A model generated the notes under the pieces. It was not told where the DNA came from, ran no database searches, and worked only from the letters and a program-made list of their open reading frames with translations. A program made the position numbers and the translations under genes. From Bacteroidota bacterium (GTDB taxonomy: Bacteria; Bacteroidota; Bacteroidia; 2-12-FULL-35-15): DNA of 64,000 nt. The DNA lies in contig JADKIU010000001.1 in NCBI GenBank assembly GCA_016722565.1, positions 1,054,001-1,118,000 on the forward strand. The letters are read 5' to 3'. Below are positions 34,355 through 43,378 of the stretch, one piece after another. The stretch's first letter is position 1; the number at the start of each line of letters is the position of its first letter.

Positions 34355-34939
34355 ATGAAACAACCGTTTATTTATTTTTTAGGAATACTAATCTTTGTCT
34401 CTTCATGTGGCTCTGAAAAAGCAGTAGAAAAAGTAAGTGTAGATACTGTTGCTACAGTTATTGAAAATCCTACAGCAAAATATAATAAATCAATAGAAGG
34501 ATTATCTATATACAAAAATAGTGAGATGGTGGAGTATTGTCTGTTACTTCCATTAGAGGAATATGTTGAGAATACTGTGGACGAGGAAAAAGCGCAACAT
34601 TCTTTTGTACACAAAATAAAGAAAAACAATGAAATAAATGTTAAAGGATTGTTGCGTGCAAATACACAGATATCAATCGAGGATTATTACAAAAGTACAT
34701 ATGAAGATGCAGAGTTAGAAGGGAGAATTATTCAAAAAAAGGAGTTACTTAAAAATAAGAATTGTTTTTATTCGAAAGGCTATTGGAATAATTCAATTAA
34801 TGAACTTCGCTATATTGAGATTTGTTGGCTAAGAGATGAAGAAGTAATCACTTACTATTCCGCTTTTGATATTCAAGATACGACAATCTGGAATAACAGG
34901 TTGGATGCTATTCTTATTGTTGGTTCTGGTTGTCAATAA
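34355..34939 (+). CDS. Lipoprotein of unknown function
   Basis: A 194-residue protein with a lipoprotein signal (FVSSC, Cys 18, then GSEKAVEKV). The mature region has no recognised domain; it is rich in charged residues and contains several short beta-like segments (EIIQKKELLKNKNCFYSKGYW). It lies 21 bases downstream of priA on the same strand, so it could be cotranscribed, although a functional link to replication is unlikely. An inverted repeat at the stop (34939-34966) may be its terminator. Confidence 0.75.
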   Translation: MKQPFIYFLGILIFVSSCGSEKAVEKVSVDTVATVIENPTAKYNKSIEGLSIYKNSEMVEYCLLLPLEEYVENTVDEEKAQHSFVHKIKKNNEINVKGLLRANTQISIEDYYKSTYEDAELEGRIIQKKELLKNKNCFYSKGYWNNSINELRYIEICWLRDEEVITYYSAFDIQDTTIWNNRLDAILIVGSGCQ

Positions 34940-34966
34940 CGAAGCCCCGAATAAATGAGGCTTCGT
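34939..34966 (+). terminator. Possible terminator between the lipoprotein and gldM genes
   Basis: ACGAAGCC / GGCTTCGT eight-base-pair stem that starts at the stop codon; lacks a T-run, so termination is uncertain. Confidence 0.5.
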
Positions 34967-34987
34967 ATCCAACCCTACCACCCCAAC

Positions 34988-36583
34988 TTAATTTACTTTA
35001 ATTACCAATTCATTTAAAGGTACTGACTTTCCGTTAGGTCCTACAGCAACAATGTCTTCAAAAATTACACGTTCATTTTTTTTGAGTCGTTGTAATCTAT
35101 CCTTCATTGCTTGTGTTAACATATTTGTTGTAGAAATCATGTCTTCAGCCACACCGCCAGCGATGATAACCATTCTGAAGGATTTAACTTTTGCAACGGC
35201 AGCAAAATCAAATGATGGATAAAATGCGATTAAGCCTTGTTGGGTTACAATTTTACTTTTATCCATTCTGCCACTTTGAATTAGATTACCAAATTTAGCG
35301 CTTGGCGTTGGAACTTCTTTTACTCTGAAGCTCATCACTCCCATATTTCTTTTTTCTCCGTTTTCTAAATTCGCTACTACACTCACATCTGCTTTGGTAC
35401 CACTCATTACTTTAACATTGAATGTTCCTTTCCCTGTTGGTGTGAGTGTTCCGTTATTAATGGAAACACTGAGTCGATCAGTTGGAATTCCCGGAACAGA
35501 AACAGAAATTGGATTGTCCAAGCCTGCATACAATACATTCATCTTGTCTGCCGAAACCGTCAATGCCGGTCGCGCAACAATGTATTCTGATTTAAAGGGA
35601 AACACCATTTCTTTTCCCTGTGGTGAAACCACCTTAATCGTTCCCGAATAGTTCATTATCCCTTCCTTGCTGGTGCTTGCCACATATTTTCCTTGCCCTC
35701 TTTCAACAGGAATGGTATTGGAACTACCATTAAATGTTTTGGTGCTTTCGTTGTAATCGCCCACCATAATTTCCGGATTTCTGGTTTTGTTGAAGGCAGC
35801 AATAAATACATCTGCTTTGTATTCTTCTCCTAAAAGTACATAATTGCTTTCCGGAATCACCTTCGCTGCAATGGTGTCAAACTTTAATGTTTCCACATCC
35901 ACTTGTTTTAGCAGATAATCAACGGTGGTTGCTTCTGCATTTTTTACATCATTTTTTAATTTGGATAAAATGGTTAAGCTGGCAACCAATGGACGATCGT
36001 AGAAATTGTACAATTCCCAGTTTTCATTTTCTTCACTGTTCTTCGGGTCTTCTGTATTGATGTCGAGTTTTACGGTTTTACGGTCTTTGGGTAAAATGTA
36101 ATTCGTTAAAAGTGCTTTGTAGTCGTTTAATTTGTTTTTTAAATTACGTGAAGCACCGGCCGAGCCATCTTCTGAATCACCAATTAAAATTCGGGTAGGG
36201 ACGTTGACATCGTCTTTGTTTTCAATGCTGGCCATTTGTAACGTGTCTGCTACATTTGCATCCAATCCTTCGGTTTTTGCAATCAACTCTTTTTGAAGTT
36301 GATCGATAAACAAACTAAGCTCGGCAGATTTTTTTTTGATATCCTGTGCTTGTTTCCAGTTGGGAGTGACACGAACAGGGTCAACACTTTTTGCTAAATC
36401 GAACAAGGAATAAAGTGTTTCGTTTTTGTCGGTAAAGTTAAGTGCAGTGTTTTCTAATCCTTTGTTCACAATAATAAATGCATCTAAAATGTCTTTGGAA
36501 ACATTCAGTGCTAAAAGACAGGTGAGTACTAAGTACATCATACCAATCATTTTTTGTCGCGGAGTGTCTTTTGCTGAAGCCAT
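34988..36583 (-). CDS. gldM: GldM/PorM T9SS motor protein, isolated copy
   Basis: A 531-residue protein with the GldM/PorM N-terminus (TPRQKMIGMMYLVLTCLLALNVSKDILDAF), whose single membrane helix pairs with GldL in the proton-driven T9SS motor, followed by a helical periplasmic shaft and beta-rich domains of the trans-periplasmic fibre (DUF-type repeats, 220-520). Classical gldM lies in a gldKLMN cluster; none of gldK, gldL or gldN is near here and a terminator precedes it, so it is a monocistronic copy. It may be a paralog or a relocated single gene. The protein is near the usual length of GldM (about 515-525). Confidence 0.88.
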   Translation of the reverse strand: MASAKDTPRQKMIGMMYLVLTCLLALNVSKDILDAFIIVNKGLENTALNFTDKNETLYSLFDLAKSVDPVRVTPNWKQAQDIKKKSAELSLFIDQLQKELIAKTEGLDANVADTLQMASIENKDDVNVPTRILIGDSEDGSAGASRNLKNKLNDYKALLTNYILPKDRKTVKLDINTEDPKNSEENENWELYNFYDRPLVASLTILSKLKNDVKNAEATTVDYLLKQVDVETLKFDTIAAKVIPESNYVLLGEEYKADVFIAAFNKTRNPEIMVGDYNESTKTFNGSSNTIPVERGQGKYVASTSKEGIMNYSGTIKVVSPQGKEMVFPFKSEYIVARPALTVSADKMNVLYAGLDNPISVSVPGIPTDRLSVSINNGTLTPTGKGTFNVKVMSGTKADVSVVANLENGEKRNMGVMSFRVKEVPTPSAKFGNLIQSGRMDKSKIVTQQGLIAFYPSFDFAAVAKVKSFRMVIIAGGVAEDMISTTNMLTQAMKDRLQRLKKNERVIFEDIVAVGPNGKSVPLNELVIKVN

Positions 36584-36663
36584 GATTCTTGAGGATTTAG
36601 GTGGATACTAAAACTTTATTTTGACCTCATAATGCAACGCGAGAAAAAAAGATACAATAAAAA

Positions 36664-36690
36664 AAACGCCACAAGAAAAATGTGGCGTTT
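36664..36690 (-). terminator. Terminator of the T9SS cargo gene at 36724
   Basis: AAACGCCACA / TGTGGCGTTT stem with a short loop and T-run on the minus strand, between this gene and gldM. Confidence 0.88.
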
Positions 36691-36723
36691 AGATGGAGTA
36701 GTTTTTGTGTTGTCTTGTTTTGG

Positions 36724-38046
36724 CTATTTTTCGATGATTAGTTTTTTTGTGAATAGTTTATTCTGATTAGTTTTTAATCTTACAAAATATATCCCGCTTT
36801 GGATATCAGATAAATCTATAGGTTGACCATTGTACCGATCCGCTTGAACCACCTGCCCCATAACATTAACAATTTCATAAGACACAATTGGCTGTGTTGC
36901 GTTGATTGTTAATCTGTTTTTTGTAGGATTTGGGAACAATACAATCAAATCGTTTTCAGTTTTGCTTTCCTGTACGTTTGTGGATGACATATCCAGCAAA
37001 TAAAGTCCGGCAATTGTTGTATCTGTTCTCACAAAATCAGTGCTGTTTGCTTTGCATACTTGATACCAAACTTTATTGCCATTTGTTAATAGTTTTCCAA
37101 TAGTAGGAGAAATTAATAAGCCATTCGTTGGTAAGCCGTTAGGAATTTTTGTTGCCGTTAGGCCACCGTCAGTACTTAAATAAACATTGTCAGAAGTTCC
37201 TGTGCTTGTTTCTAAGAAAAAGATATTTCCATTTGGGGTGCCGATAATGAAGCTACTATTTAATGTGAATGTTGTTGAACCATCGGTGTAGGTTGTGGTT
37301 TGCAAGTTCCAAGTAACGCCATTGTCGGTACTTTGATAGAGCTTATCAAAACCATTATTAATTACAGCATAAAGTGATGACCCGCTTTCAAAAAAGCGAA
37401 CCACATCATAAGCGCTGCCTGAAATAGCAGGATTTATGGTGCTAGATAGTATTCCTGCAAAATTACCACTATCGACATATTTTATGTTAGCGGTACCACC
37501 CCCAAGAAACAACCGATTTCCTTTATTGAAACTACAAATTAGATCGATGCCAGTGCTTCCGCTCGCCACTAATGTTAAGCTTCCTCCTGTGGGAGTTAAT
37601 GTTCTGATTTGCGTGCTTCCACTTCCTGGATTCCATAATAATGTTCCATTGTCCACTTCACCATAGATTCCCGTACCAGTTGGTAATACGCTCGTCCAAT
37701 TGCCTAACGCCTGAAAAGAATATGAACCTAAATCAGGGGTGTTTTTAAAACCAATAATCATATTGTTTATTGGTAGACCAACTATAGGGAATAAGCTTAT
37801 CGCATCTAAGTTTGTATAATCTCTATTGAAATTATACCCACCGTCAGTTGATACATAAAATCGTTTAGCGTCAAAAGCACCAGTGCCAGTAACACTTCCA
37901 TAATAGATAATCGTATCCCCTTTGTTGAAGTATTTTACAGAGCTTGTCCATAATGAATCATAATTGGATGATATTTTCGACCATGTTTGTCCTTGGGAAA
38001 TTATATAACATCCTACACTAAATGCTAATAATACATATCGTTTCAT
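36724..38046 (-). CDS. T9SS-secreted propeller-like protein
   Basis: A 440-residue secreted protein: signal peptide ending ISQGQ, then about five BNR/sialidase-like beta repeats with the marks FYVSTDGGYNF, YQSTDNGVTWNL and VYLSTDGGLT (Asp-box S-x-D-x-G-x-x-W/T), indicating a seven-bladed-propeller-like fold. The C-terminus is a type A sorting domain: VLFPNPTKNRLTI, VNVMGQVVQAD and SGIYFVRLKTNQNKLFTKKL. Export to the surface by T9SS is thus predicted. Ligand or activity is unknown. It is separated from gldM by a strong terminator. Confidence 0.86.
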   Translation of the reverse strand: MKRYVLLAFSVGCYIISQGQTWSKISSNYDSLWTSSVKYFNKGDTIIYYGSVTGTGAFDAKRFYVSTDGGYNFNRDYTNLDAISLFPIVGLPINNMIIGFKNTPDLGSYSFQALGNWTSVLPTGTGIYGEVDNGTLLWNPGSGSTQIRTLTPTGGSLTLVASGSTGIDLICSFNKGNRLFLGGGTANIKYVDSGNFAGILSSTINPAISGSAYDVVRFFESGSSLYAVINNGFDKLYQSTDNGVTWNLQTTTYTDGSTTFTLNSSFIIGTPNGNIFFLETSTGTSDNVYLSTDGGLTATKIPNGLPTNGLLISPTIGKLLTNGNKVWYQVCKANSTDFVRTDTTIAGLYLLDMSSTNVQESKTENDLIVLFPNPTKNRLTINATQPIVSYEIVNVMGQVVQADRYNGQPIDLSDIQSGIYFVRLKTNQNKLFTKKLIIEK

Positions 38047-38129
38047 TTTCTTGTTTCTTTAATTTGGTTGATTTTTTGATGGGTTGGTTTGACTCCATTT
38101 TTGATTTTTTTTAGGACTCAGAACCTAAA

Positions 38130-38612
38130 TTATGGTCTATAAGGTAAGTTTGTAAATGTTGCACTAATACTTGCGAGTGTTCCTCCTGAAACTGGGACAG
38201 TAAAATTTCCAGATAGTGTGCTACTTGAATTTCCAGTAATTGTTAGATTTTGATTTGTAGCACAGGTATAGGTATCGCTTCCTTTTATAAAGGTGAAGCC
38301 ATATGGTGGCACCATTACTTTAAAACCAACGCTTGTGTTATTAATGGTATCCCAATTAATTTCAAAATAATTAGCCATTCCACTTTTATAGGCTCTAATA
38401 CCTGTTCCCCAGGATCCTGTAACCCAGTATGCCGAATCAGCAGTTATGGATGCACCTCCATCTTCCTGCCAAACAAAAGAACCTGTTGCTGCAGTTGTAC
38501 CGCCACCAGTTGGAGCTGCAGGAGTTGGCTCCGGGTCATCCTTTTTGCATGAAAAAATACTTATACTGATAAATGTTAAGAATACAAACGACTTTAAAAT
38601 TGATTTTTTCAT
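38130..38612 (-). CDS. Short lipoprotein of unknown function
   Basis: A 160-residue lipoprotein with lipobox IFSC (Cys 22), then a DDPEPTPAAP linker and a glycine/threonine-rich beta-type domain (FVWQEDGGASITADSAYWV) that looks like a small jelly-roll. It is one of three neighbouring small lipoproteins on the minus strand (with 38633 and 39008), all with the CKK/CKKD start. A two-beta-sheet binding protein is plausible, but no function is recognised. Confidence 0.78.
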   Translation of the reverse strand: MKKSILKSFVFLTFISISIFSCKKDDPEPTPAAPTGGGTTAATGSFVWQEDGGASITADSAYWVTGSWGTGIRAYKSGMANYFEINWDTINNTSVGFKVMVPPYGFTFIKGSDTYTCATNQNLTITGNSSSTLSGNFTVPVSGGTLASISATFTNLPYRP

Positions 38613-38632
38613 AGTATAGATAGTTTAGTTTA

Positions 38633-38854
38633 TTAGTCTTCTAAATGGCAATCTTCCAAGTCGTTACTGTACACTTCATTGTTAGCTTCACACGATTCTT
38701 CAGCAGCTTTTTTTGTTAGTGGTCCCGCTCGGAAATGGTCTCCATTGCTTTTTGCACCGGTTGCTTTTTCAGTGCAAACACATACATAATCTTTTTTGCA
38801 AGAGCTCATGGATAGAGCAATTAGCATTGTAATGGCGAGGATAGATTTTTTCAT
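38633..38854 (-). CDS. Very small cysteine-rich lipoprotein
   Basis: A 73-residue protein with a lipoprotein signal (MSSCKKD, Cys 19) and four further cysteines (VCVCTE, ESCEANN, EDCHLED). Its short size and Cys pattern match a known type of tiny Bacteroidota lipoproteins with YVCVCT-like starts. The gene lies 20 bases upstream of the 160-residue lipoprotein on the same strand, so they are probably cotranscribed. Function unknown. Confidence 0.7.
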   Translation of the reverse strand: MKKSILAITMLIALSMSSCKKDYVCVCTEKATGAKSNGDHFRAGPLTKKAAEESCEANNEVYSNDLEDCHLED

Positions 38855-38950
38855 AAATATTATTTTATATAAAAAAGGAAAATGGTTTATTAGTATAATT
38901 CATTTTTAGGATTTGGTGCACTTACCGATGTATTTTTCGTAAATTGATAA

Positions 38951-38983
38951 AAAACGCTATACAATTTTTGTGTATAGCGTTTT
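38951..38983 (-). terminator. Terminator of the 39008 gene
   Basis: A 12-base-pair stem AAAACGCTATAC / GTATAGCGTTTT with T-run on the minus strand, separating it from the small lipoproteins. Confidence 0.88.
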
Positions 38984-39007
38984 AAACTGAATTTTAATCA
39001 ACAAAAT

Positions 39008-39817
39008 TTATTCAAACATTAATGCACCATTTATTGAATATTCAACATTGGTTGCAATGTCTGTAACTTTAGCATCACTTGCCATTTCAATTGAATTTTC
39101 AGCTACAATTACATGCCCGTTGGAAGTAATGTAAAACTTCGCATCGTTCATTGACGCTAATGTTGGTGTAGGTAAAGCGCTAAAGTCAAGCAGTTCTCCA
39201 ATTCCATCGCCACCACTTAAGGTTGTTGCGTTCCAGTCAATAAAACTGTATGTTCCACTTCCCCCTGTTGTTGCAACTAAAAATATTGCTAAATTTTTTA
39301 TATTAAAATCGGCTCCCTCCAATTCTCCGTCTATTGCAACTGCTCCACGCAAATCACGTCCACTTAAAAAACCGGACCAGTTTGGGTCATTGCTGGAAGC
39401 TTTGATACTCAAAACGAAGTTGTAATCAAAACTTTTTCCATTATATGCCAATTGTCCTAAACCGCCACCTGTTGTAGATTCTGTCAACGTAAAAACAGTC
39501 CCAGATGTAGGATCGCTCCAAACATAAACATTTGCAGTTGGGGTTGAGTAGGTTGTGTAATTCATTGCTGGATTAGAAAAGGTGCTTCCCCCCGCTCCTG
39601 ATGTTGATGAAACGCTTGATCCACCTGCGCTGGCTTCTGCAAAATTTCTAAGCGCTTTTTCAACATTTGCATTTAAGCGTTTCGTTTTTTCAGTTTGAGA
39701 AGAGGTTGATTTCTTTGTCGATATTCCCATTTGTTCTTTCTTACAAGAACTTATTAATATTGTAAAAGCAAGAGCTCCAGCGAAGAATACTTTAGATATT
39801 TGTGAATATTTTTTCAT
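39008..39817 (-). CDS. Lipoprotein of unknown function, 269 residues
   Basis: Starts at the ATG 39817 (MKKYSQISKVFFAGALAFTI), lipobox ISSC (Cys 26). Residues about 30-90 are low complexity (STKKSTSSQTEKTKR, SAGGSSVSSTSGAGGS), followed by a beta-rich domain with VFTLTES, DFNIKNLAIFLVATTGG and a C-terminal repeat of short strands. I recognise no family. It lies upstream of a strong terminator and downstream of the outer-membrane barrel gene on the same strand (gap 66 bases), so barrel and lipoprotein may be cotranscribed. Confidence 0.78.
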   Translation of the reverse strand: MKKYSQISKVFFAGALAFTILISSCKKEQMGISTKKSTSSQTEKTKRLNANVEKALRNFAEASAGGSSVSSTSGAGGSTFSNPAMNYTTYSTPTANVYVWSDPTSGTVFTLTESTTGGGLGQLAYNGKSFDYNFVLSIKASSNDPNWSGFLSGRDLRGAVAIDGELEGADFNIKNLAIFLVATTGGSGTYSFIDWNATTLSGGDGIGELLDFSALPTPTLASMNDAKFYITSNGHVIVAENSIEMASDAKVTDIATNVEYSINGALMFE

Positions 39818-39883
39818 AGTTTTAATTATTATGATGAGAATAAAGAGGGCGCATTTAAGCACCCTCCTGATATAAAATGTTAT

Positions 39884-40615
39884 CTAGAAAATAAACCCTA
39901 AGCGAATTGCACTGTTAAAGTTTGGTCCGATATTGGTTTCTTTGCCTTGGTCAACTGGATTAGGATTTCCTGGATCAGGTGTAGGAATTGTTGTTACACT
40001 TGCAGGGTATTCAGTTGTCATTTTGTAATCGCTGTATTTAACCATTTGGAAGCCGAAACCAAATTCAGTTCCTAAATACAAGTGTTTTGTAACGTAACAA
40101 TCAAAACCAGCTACAACGTTAGCTCCTACTCTAAAGAATCCTCCTTTGCTTTTGTTTTTGTCCGTTACAATAAAAAAGTCATCTTGAGCATCAATTCCTG
40201 TAGGTGTTACTTCTTTAGAAGATTGTCCCGCAAGGTCTAATTCAACTCCCATATAAGGACTTAAGCGATTTGTTCCAGCAAAATGTTTTTCAAAACCTGG
40301 TCTGATGTTCCATCCAAATTGTGTTTTTTTATATCCTGAACTAACGGTTGTGTTAGCGGTTACGTTTGAGTTAAATACAGAATCTGCTTTCGCTGAAGAA
40401 TAACTAAGTCCGATTCCCAATCTGAAAGCAGAGTTATCACTTAAGAATTTTCTGTAGCGTATATACGTTAATTGGATAGGTTTTCCATTTAAAGGAATAA
40501 AATTTAACTCTAAATTGTTAGCTCCTTTTGTTGGTTTAAACACTGGCGCATCTTGCGCCATAAGAACTGTAAATGCGGAAAATAAAAGTGCAGTTGTAGT
40601 AATTACTTTTTTCAT
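39884..40615 (-). CDS. Outer-membrane beta-barrel protein
   Basis: A 243-residue protein starting at ATG 40615, signal peptide MKKVITTTALLFSAFTVLMAQ. The mature part is alternating aromatic/hydrophobic strands typical of an eight-stranded barrel (FRLGIGLSYSSAKAD, GWNIRPGFEKHF, LYLGTEFGFGFQMV), ending SAIRLGFIF with the C-terminal Phe expected for BAM recognition. It probably inserts in the outer membrane as a porin or structural barrel; its ligand is unknown. It is followed by the lipoprotein at 39008. Confidence 0.85.
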   Translation of the reverse strand: MKKVITTTALLFSAFTVLMAQDAPVFKPTKGANNLELNFIPLNGKPIQLTYIRYRKFLSDNSAFRLGIGLSYSSAKADSVFNSNVTANTTVSSGYKKTQFGWNIRPGFEKHFAGTNRLSPYMGVELDLAGQSSKEVTPTGIDAQDDFFIVTDKNKSKGGFFRVGANVVAGFDCYVTKHLYLGTEFGFGFQMVKYSDYKMTTEYPASVTTIPTPDPGNPNPVDQGKETNIGPNFNSAIRLGFIF

Positions 40616-40768
40616 AAGATTTGTTTGTTGGTTTATAATCACAAATGACGTGATTAAAGGTTCCTCAAACAATCCGTATGAAGTGGTAAATTTATGTACG
40701 TACTAGTACGTAGATGAAAATGTGCGAATTAGTGAAATGGAGAGTAGGCGAGGGATATTCTTGTAACG

Positions 40769-41416
40769 TTAATCAATCAATTTATGCTCCATGGCAAACT
40801 TTAAAAGGCCAACAGCTGTTTTTGTATTGGCTTTTCTGAAAATATTTTTTCGATGGGTCTCTACTGTGCGTTCGCTAATGAAGAGTGTTTCTCCGATTTG
40901 GGCGTTGCTGTATTCTTTTGCAATCAGTTGGATAATTTCCTTTTCTCTTTCTGTGAAATAGATTTTTTCGGCATTTTCTTTTTTCTGTCCTCGTTCGCTC
41001 AATGTTTTCATCATTTCTGCAGCAATCTCATCGCTGAAGAACATGCCACCAGCTGCAATTTTTTTGAGCGCAGTTATTAATTCGTTTTTGCCTGTGTTTT
41101 TTAAAATGTATCCGGATGCTCCGGCATCCAGCATTTCGGAAATCATACTTCGTTCACCAAACATCGAAAGGGCTAATACTTTTACATTCGGATGTTTCTT
41201 TTTTAATTCCCGTGTAAATGAAATTCCATCCATTTCAGGCATGTTGATATCACTTAATACAATGTCAGGAATATTCGTATCGATTAATGCTAATGCTTTG
41301 GAAGCCATGGTTGCTTCACCGGTAATGATAAAATCTTGTTCGTTTAAAAGTAACGCTTTAATTCCATCAACAAGCATTTGATGGTCATCCAATAAGAAAA
41401 GTTTAATAGCTGGCAT
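40769..41416 (-). CDS. NarL/LuxR-family response regulator
   Basis: A 215-residue two-component regulator. The receiver has D10, D11 and the phosphoacceptor D56 in VLSDINMPEMDG; the C-terminal LuxR-type helix-turn-helix is LTEREKEIIQLIAKEYSNAQ ... ISERTVETHRKNIF. It follows the sensor kinase by 17 bases on the same strand and is the output of the kinase at 41434. Target genes are not evident; the next genes downstream are a barrel and lipoproteins. Confidence 0.93.
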   Translation of the reverse strand: MPAIKLFLLDDHQMLVDGIKALLLNEQDFIITGEATMASKALALIDTNIPDIVLSDINMPEMDGISFTRELKKKHPNVKVLALSMFGERSMISEMLDAGASGYILKNTGKNELITALKKIAAGGMFFSDEIAAEMMKTLSERGQKKENAEKIYFTEREKEIIQLIAKEYSNAQIGETLFISERTVETHRKNIFRKANTKTAVGLLKFAMEHKLID

Positions 41417-41433
41417 ACGTTAAAAATACGAAT

Positions 41434-43374
41434 TTATTTTAAAGGAATTTCTATAATTACGGTTGTTCCTTTTCCAATGTGTGAATCAAAATGAACCGTT
41501 CCATTCAAGTACTCAATCCTGGACTGTATATTCTTTAAGCCGATACCGTTTGAGTTGACTGTTTCAACATTAAATCCAACACCATTGTCCTCAATAATTA
41601 GGGTTAATTCATTGTCGTGTCGCATCATCTGAATGTTAACAACGGTGGCTTTGGAATGTTTAATAATGTTATTCACAAGCTCTTGAAGCACCCGAAAAAG
41701 AATCGTTTCTGTAGTGCTCTCTAATCGTTCGTTTAAACCGTTGATTTCCAATTCGATTTTTAAATTGTCGGTATGACTTATCCGATTTAAAAATTCACGA
41801 ACGGCTTGAGCTAAGCCGGACTTTAATAATGCATTGGGCATCATGCTGTGTGAAACGCCTCTAACTTCCTTTACCGAATCGTCAATCAAGTCAAGTGCAT
41901 TTTTCATCAGGAGTTTCTGATTGCTGTTTGTTAACCCAAGGTTTGCTTCCAAACTACTCATGTTGAGTTTAACTGCTGAAAGTTGTTGGCCGATTCCATC
42001 GTGTAATTCTTGAGCAATACGCATTCGTTCCTTTTCTTCTGCTTCAATAATGGCTTTGGAGCGCAGTTCTTGCTGCTTGTTCAATTCTTTTTGGAATGCT
42101 TCTTTCTGTTTCAGTTTATATCGGTTGTAAATCAATAATGCTATTAAGGCAAGCGTAATAAATATAAAGATGAGCACATTGCGTTGAATCTCCTGATTTT
42201 TGATTAAGGCTTCTTTTACCTGATTGTCCTTGCTCAATAATTGGTTTTCCTGTTCTTTTTTTTCTGTATCGTATTTTGTTTGCATTTCAGCAATCTGTTT
42301 GCTGGTTTCGATGTTCAACATCGAATCTTTGATAGCGCTCAGCTGATTTTGATAAAAAAATGCTTGTTCGAAATTGCGCAAGTCTTTATTCACCTTTACC
42401 AGCGATTCATAATTGTTGATGAGCAGTTCTTTGCTATTTATTTGTTTCGCTAACTCTAAACCTTTCAACTGATATTCCAATGCTTTTTTATAATCCCCCA
42501 TCTTGCTGTAGATGTTGCCAAGGTTATTATAGCTCATTGAAATGCCTCTTTTGTTGTTCAGATATTTTCGCATTTCCAGCGATTTTAGTTGGTAACTTAA
42601 ACCGAGTTGCTGGTTGCCGGATTCTGAATAAATGTTGGATAAATTGTTGTAATTCGTTGCGAGGCCTACGGTGTCTTTTCGTTTTTCTTTTATGGCAAGT
42701 GATTTTAAACTGATTTGCTCTGCTTCGGAATATTTTTTTTGCTCATAATAGATAATGCCAATGTTGTCGTAGCTATTGGACATTCCTTCTTCATCTTTAA
42801 TTTCTTCCCGGATGGCTAAACTTTTGAAATTGTATTCGAGTGATTTGCTTAGATTTTTTTGTTGTCGATAAATGATGGCAATGTTGCTTAAGCTAATGGC
42901 AACAAGCTTTGGTTTGTTTAGTTTTTCAAGCGTTGCCAATGATTTTAAATAATAGGAGAGGGCTTTGGTGTGATCACCGATTAAGCGATAGGCTTCACCG
43001 ATGTTGTTGTTTACTTTGGCAATACTTAAAGAATCTTTGCGTGGATCCAAAATCTTTAAAGAAAGAAAATGGTAGTTTAAGGCTTGATCAAAGTCGCCTT
43101 CCTTTTTTGCGATAGATCCTAAAACATTATAGCCAAGAGACAGTCCTTTGGTATAATTTGTTTTTTTAGAGATTTCTACAATCTGATTGGCATATTTTTT
43201 TGCTAATTCGGGCTTGTTCTGAATATTGCTCAGCTCGTACAAAATATCTACTCTCTGAGAATCAATGGTCGTAGTATTCAGTACTTTTAATAAACTATCG
43301 CTGGCATCCGCTTGTGCAAAGATGTGAAATGGGAAAAGCAGAAGTGTCAGTAGCGTAAATAGTTGCTTCCTCAT
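41434..43374 (-). CDS. TPR-sensor histidine kinase (HisKA_3)
   Basis: A 646-residue sensor kinase. After a signal peptide (AQ at 22-23) about seven TPR units (residues 60-350, marks such as KALSYYLKSLATLEK) form the periplasmic sensor. A membrane helix (NVLIFIFITLALIALLIYNR) is followed by the NarX/LytS-type HisKA_3 box RIAQELHDGIGQQLSAVK with H458, and a HATPase_c domain with the N-box VNNIIKHSKA, G1 DNGVGF and G2 GIGLKNI. It forms a pair with the response regulator, and its ATG is four bases beyond the stop of the amidase gene, so all three form an operon. The signal sensed by the TPRs is unknown. Confidence 0.92.
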   Translation of the reverse strand: MRKQLFTLLTLLLFPFHIFAQADASDSLLKVLNTTTIDSQRVDILYELSNIQNKPELAKKYANQIVEISKKTNYTKGLSLGYNVLGSIAKKEGDFDQALNYHFLSLKILDPRKDSLSIAKVNNNIGEAYRLIGDHTKALSYYLKSLATLEKLNKPKLVAISLSNIAIIYRQQKNLSKSLEYNFKSLAIREEIKDEEGMSNSYDNIGIIYYEQKKYSEAEQISLKSLAIKEKRKDTVGLATNYNNLSNIYSESGNQQLGLSYQLKSLEMRKYLNNKRGISMSYNNLGNIYSKMGDYKKALEYQLKGLELAKQINSKELLINNYESLVKVNKDLRNFEQAFFYQNQLSAIKDSMLNIETSKQIAEMQTKYDTEKKEQENQLLSKDNQVKEALIKNQEIQRNVLIFIFITLALIALLIYNRYKLKQKEAFQKELNKQQELRSKAIIEAEEKERMRIAQELHDGIGQQLSAVKLNMSSLEANLGLTNSNQKLLMKNALDLIDDSVKEVRGVSHSMMPNALLKSGLAQAVREFLNRISHTDNLKIELEINGLNERLESTTETILFRVLQELVNNIIKHSKATVVNIQMMRHDNELTLIIEDNGVGFNVETVNSNGIGLKNIQSRIEYLNGTVHFDSHIGKGTTVIIEIPLK

Positions 43375-43378
43375 AGAG

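Noticed and set aside
38130..39817. Polysaccharide utilisation locus (SusC/SusD)
   Set aside because: The small lipoproteins and the barrel show no SusD motifs, no large TonB receptor is adjacent, and no glycoside hydrolase is present.
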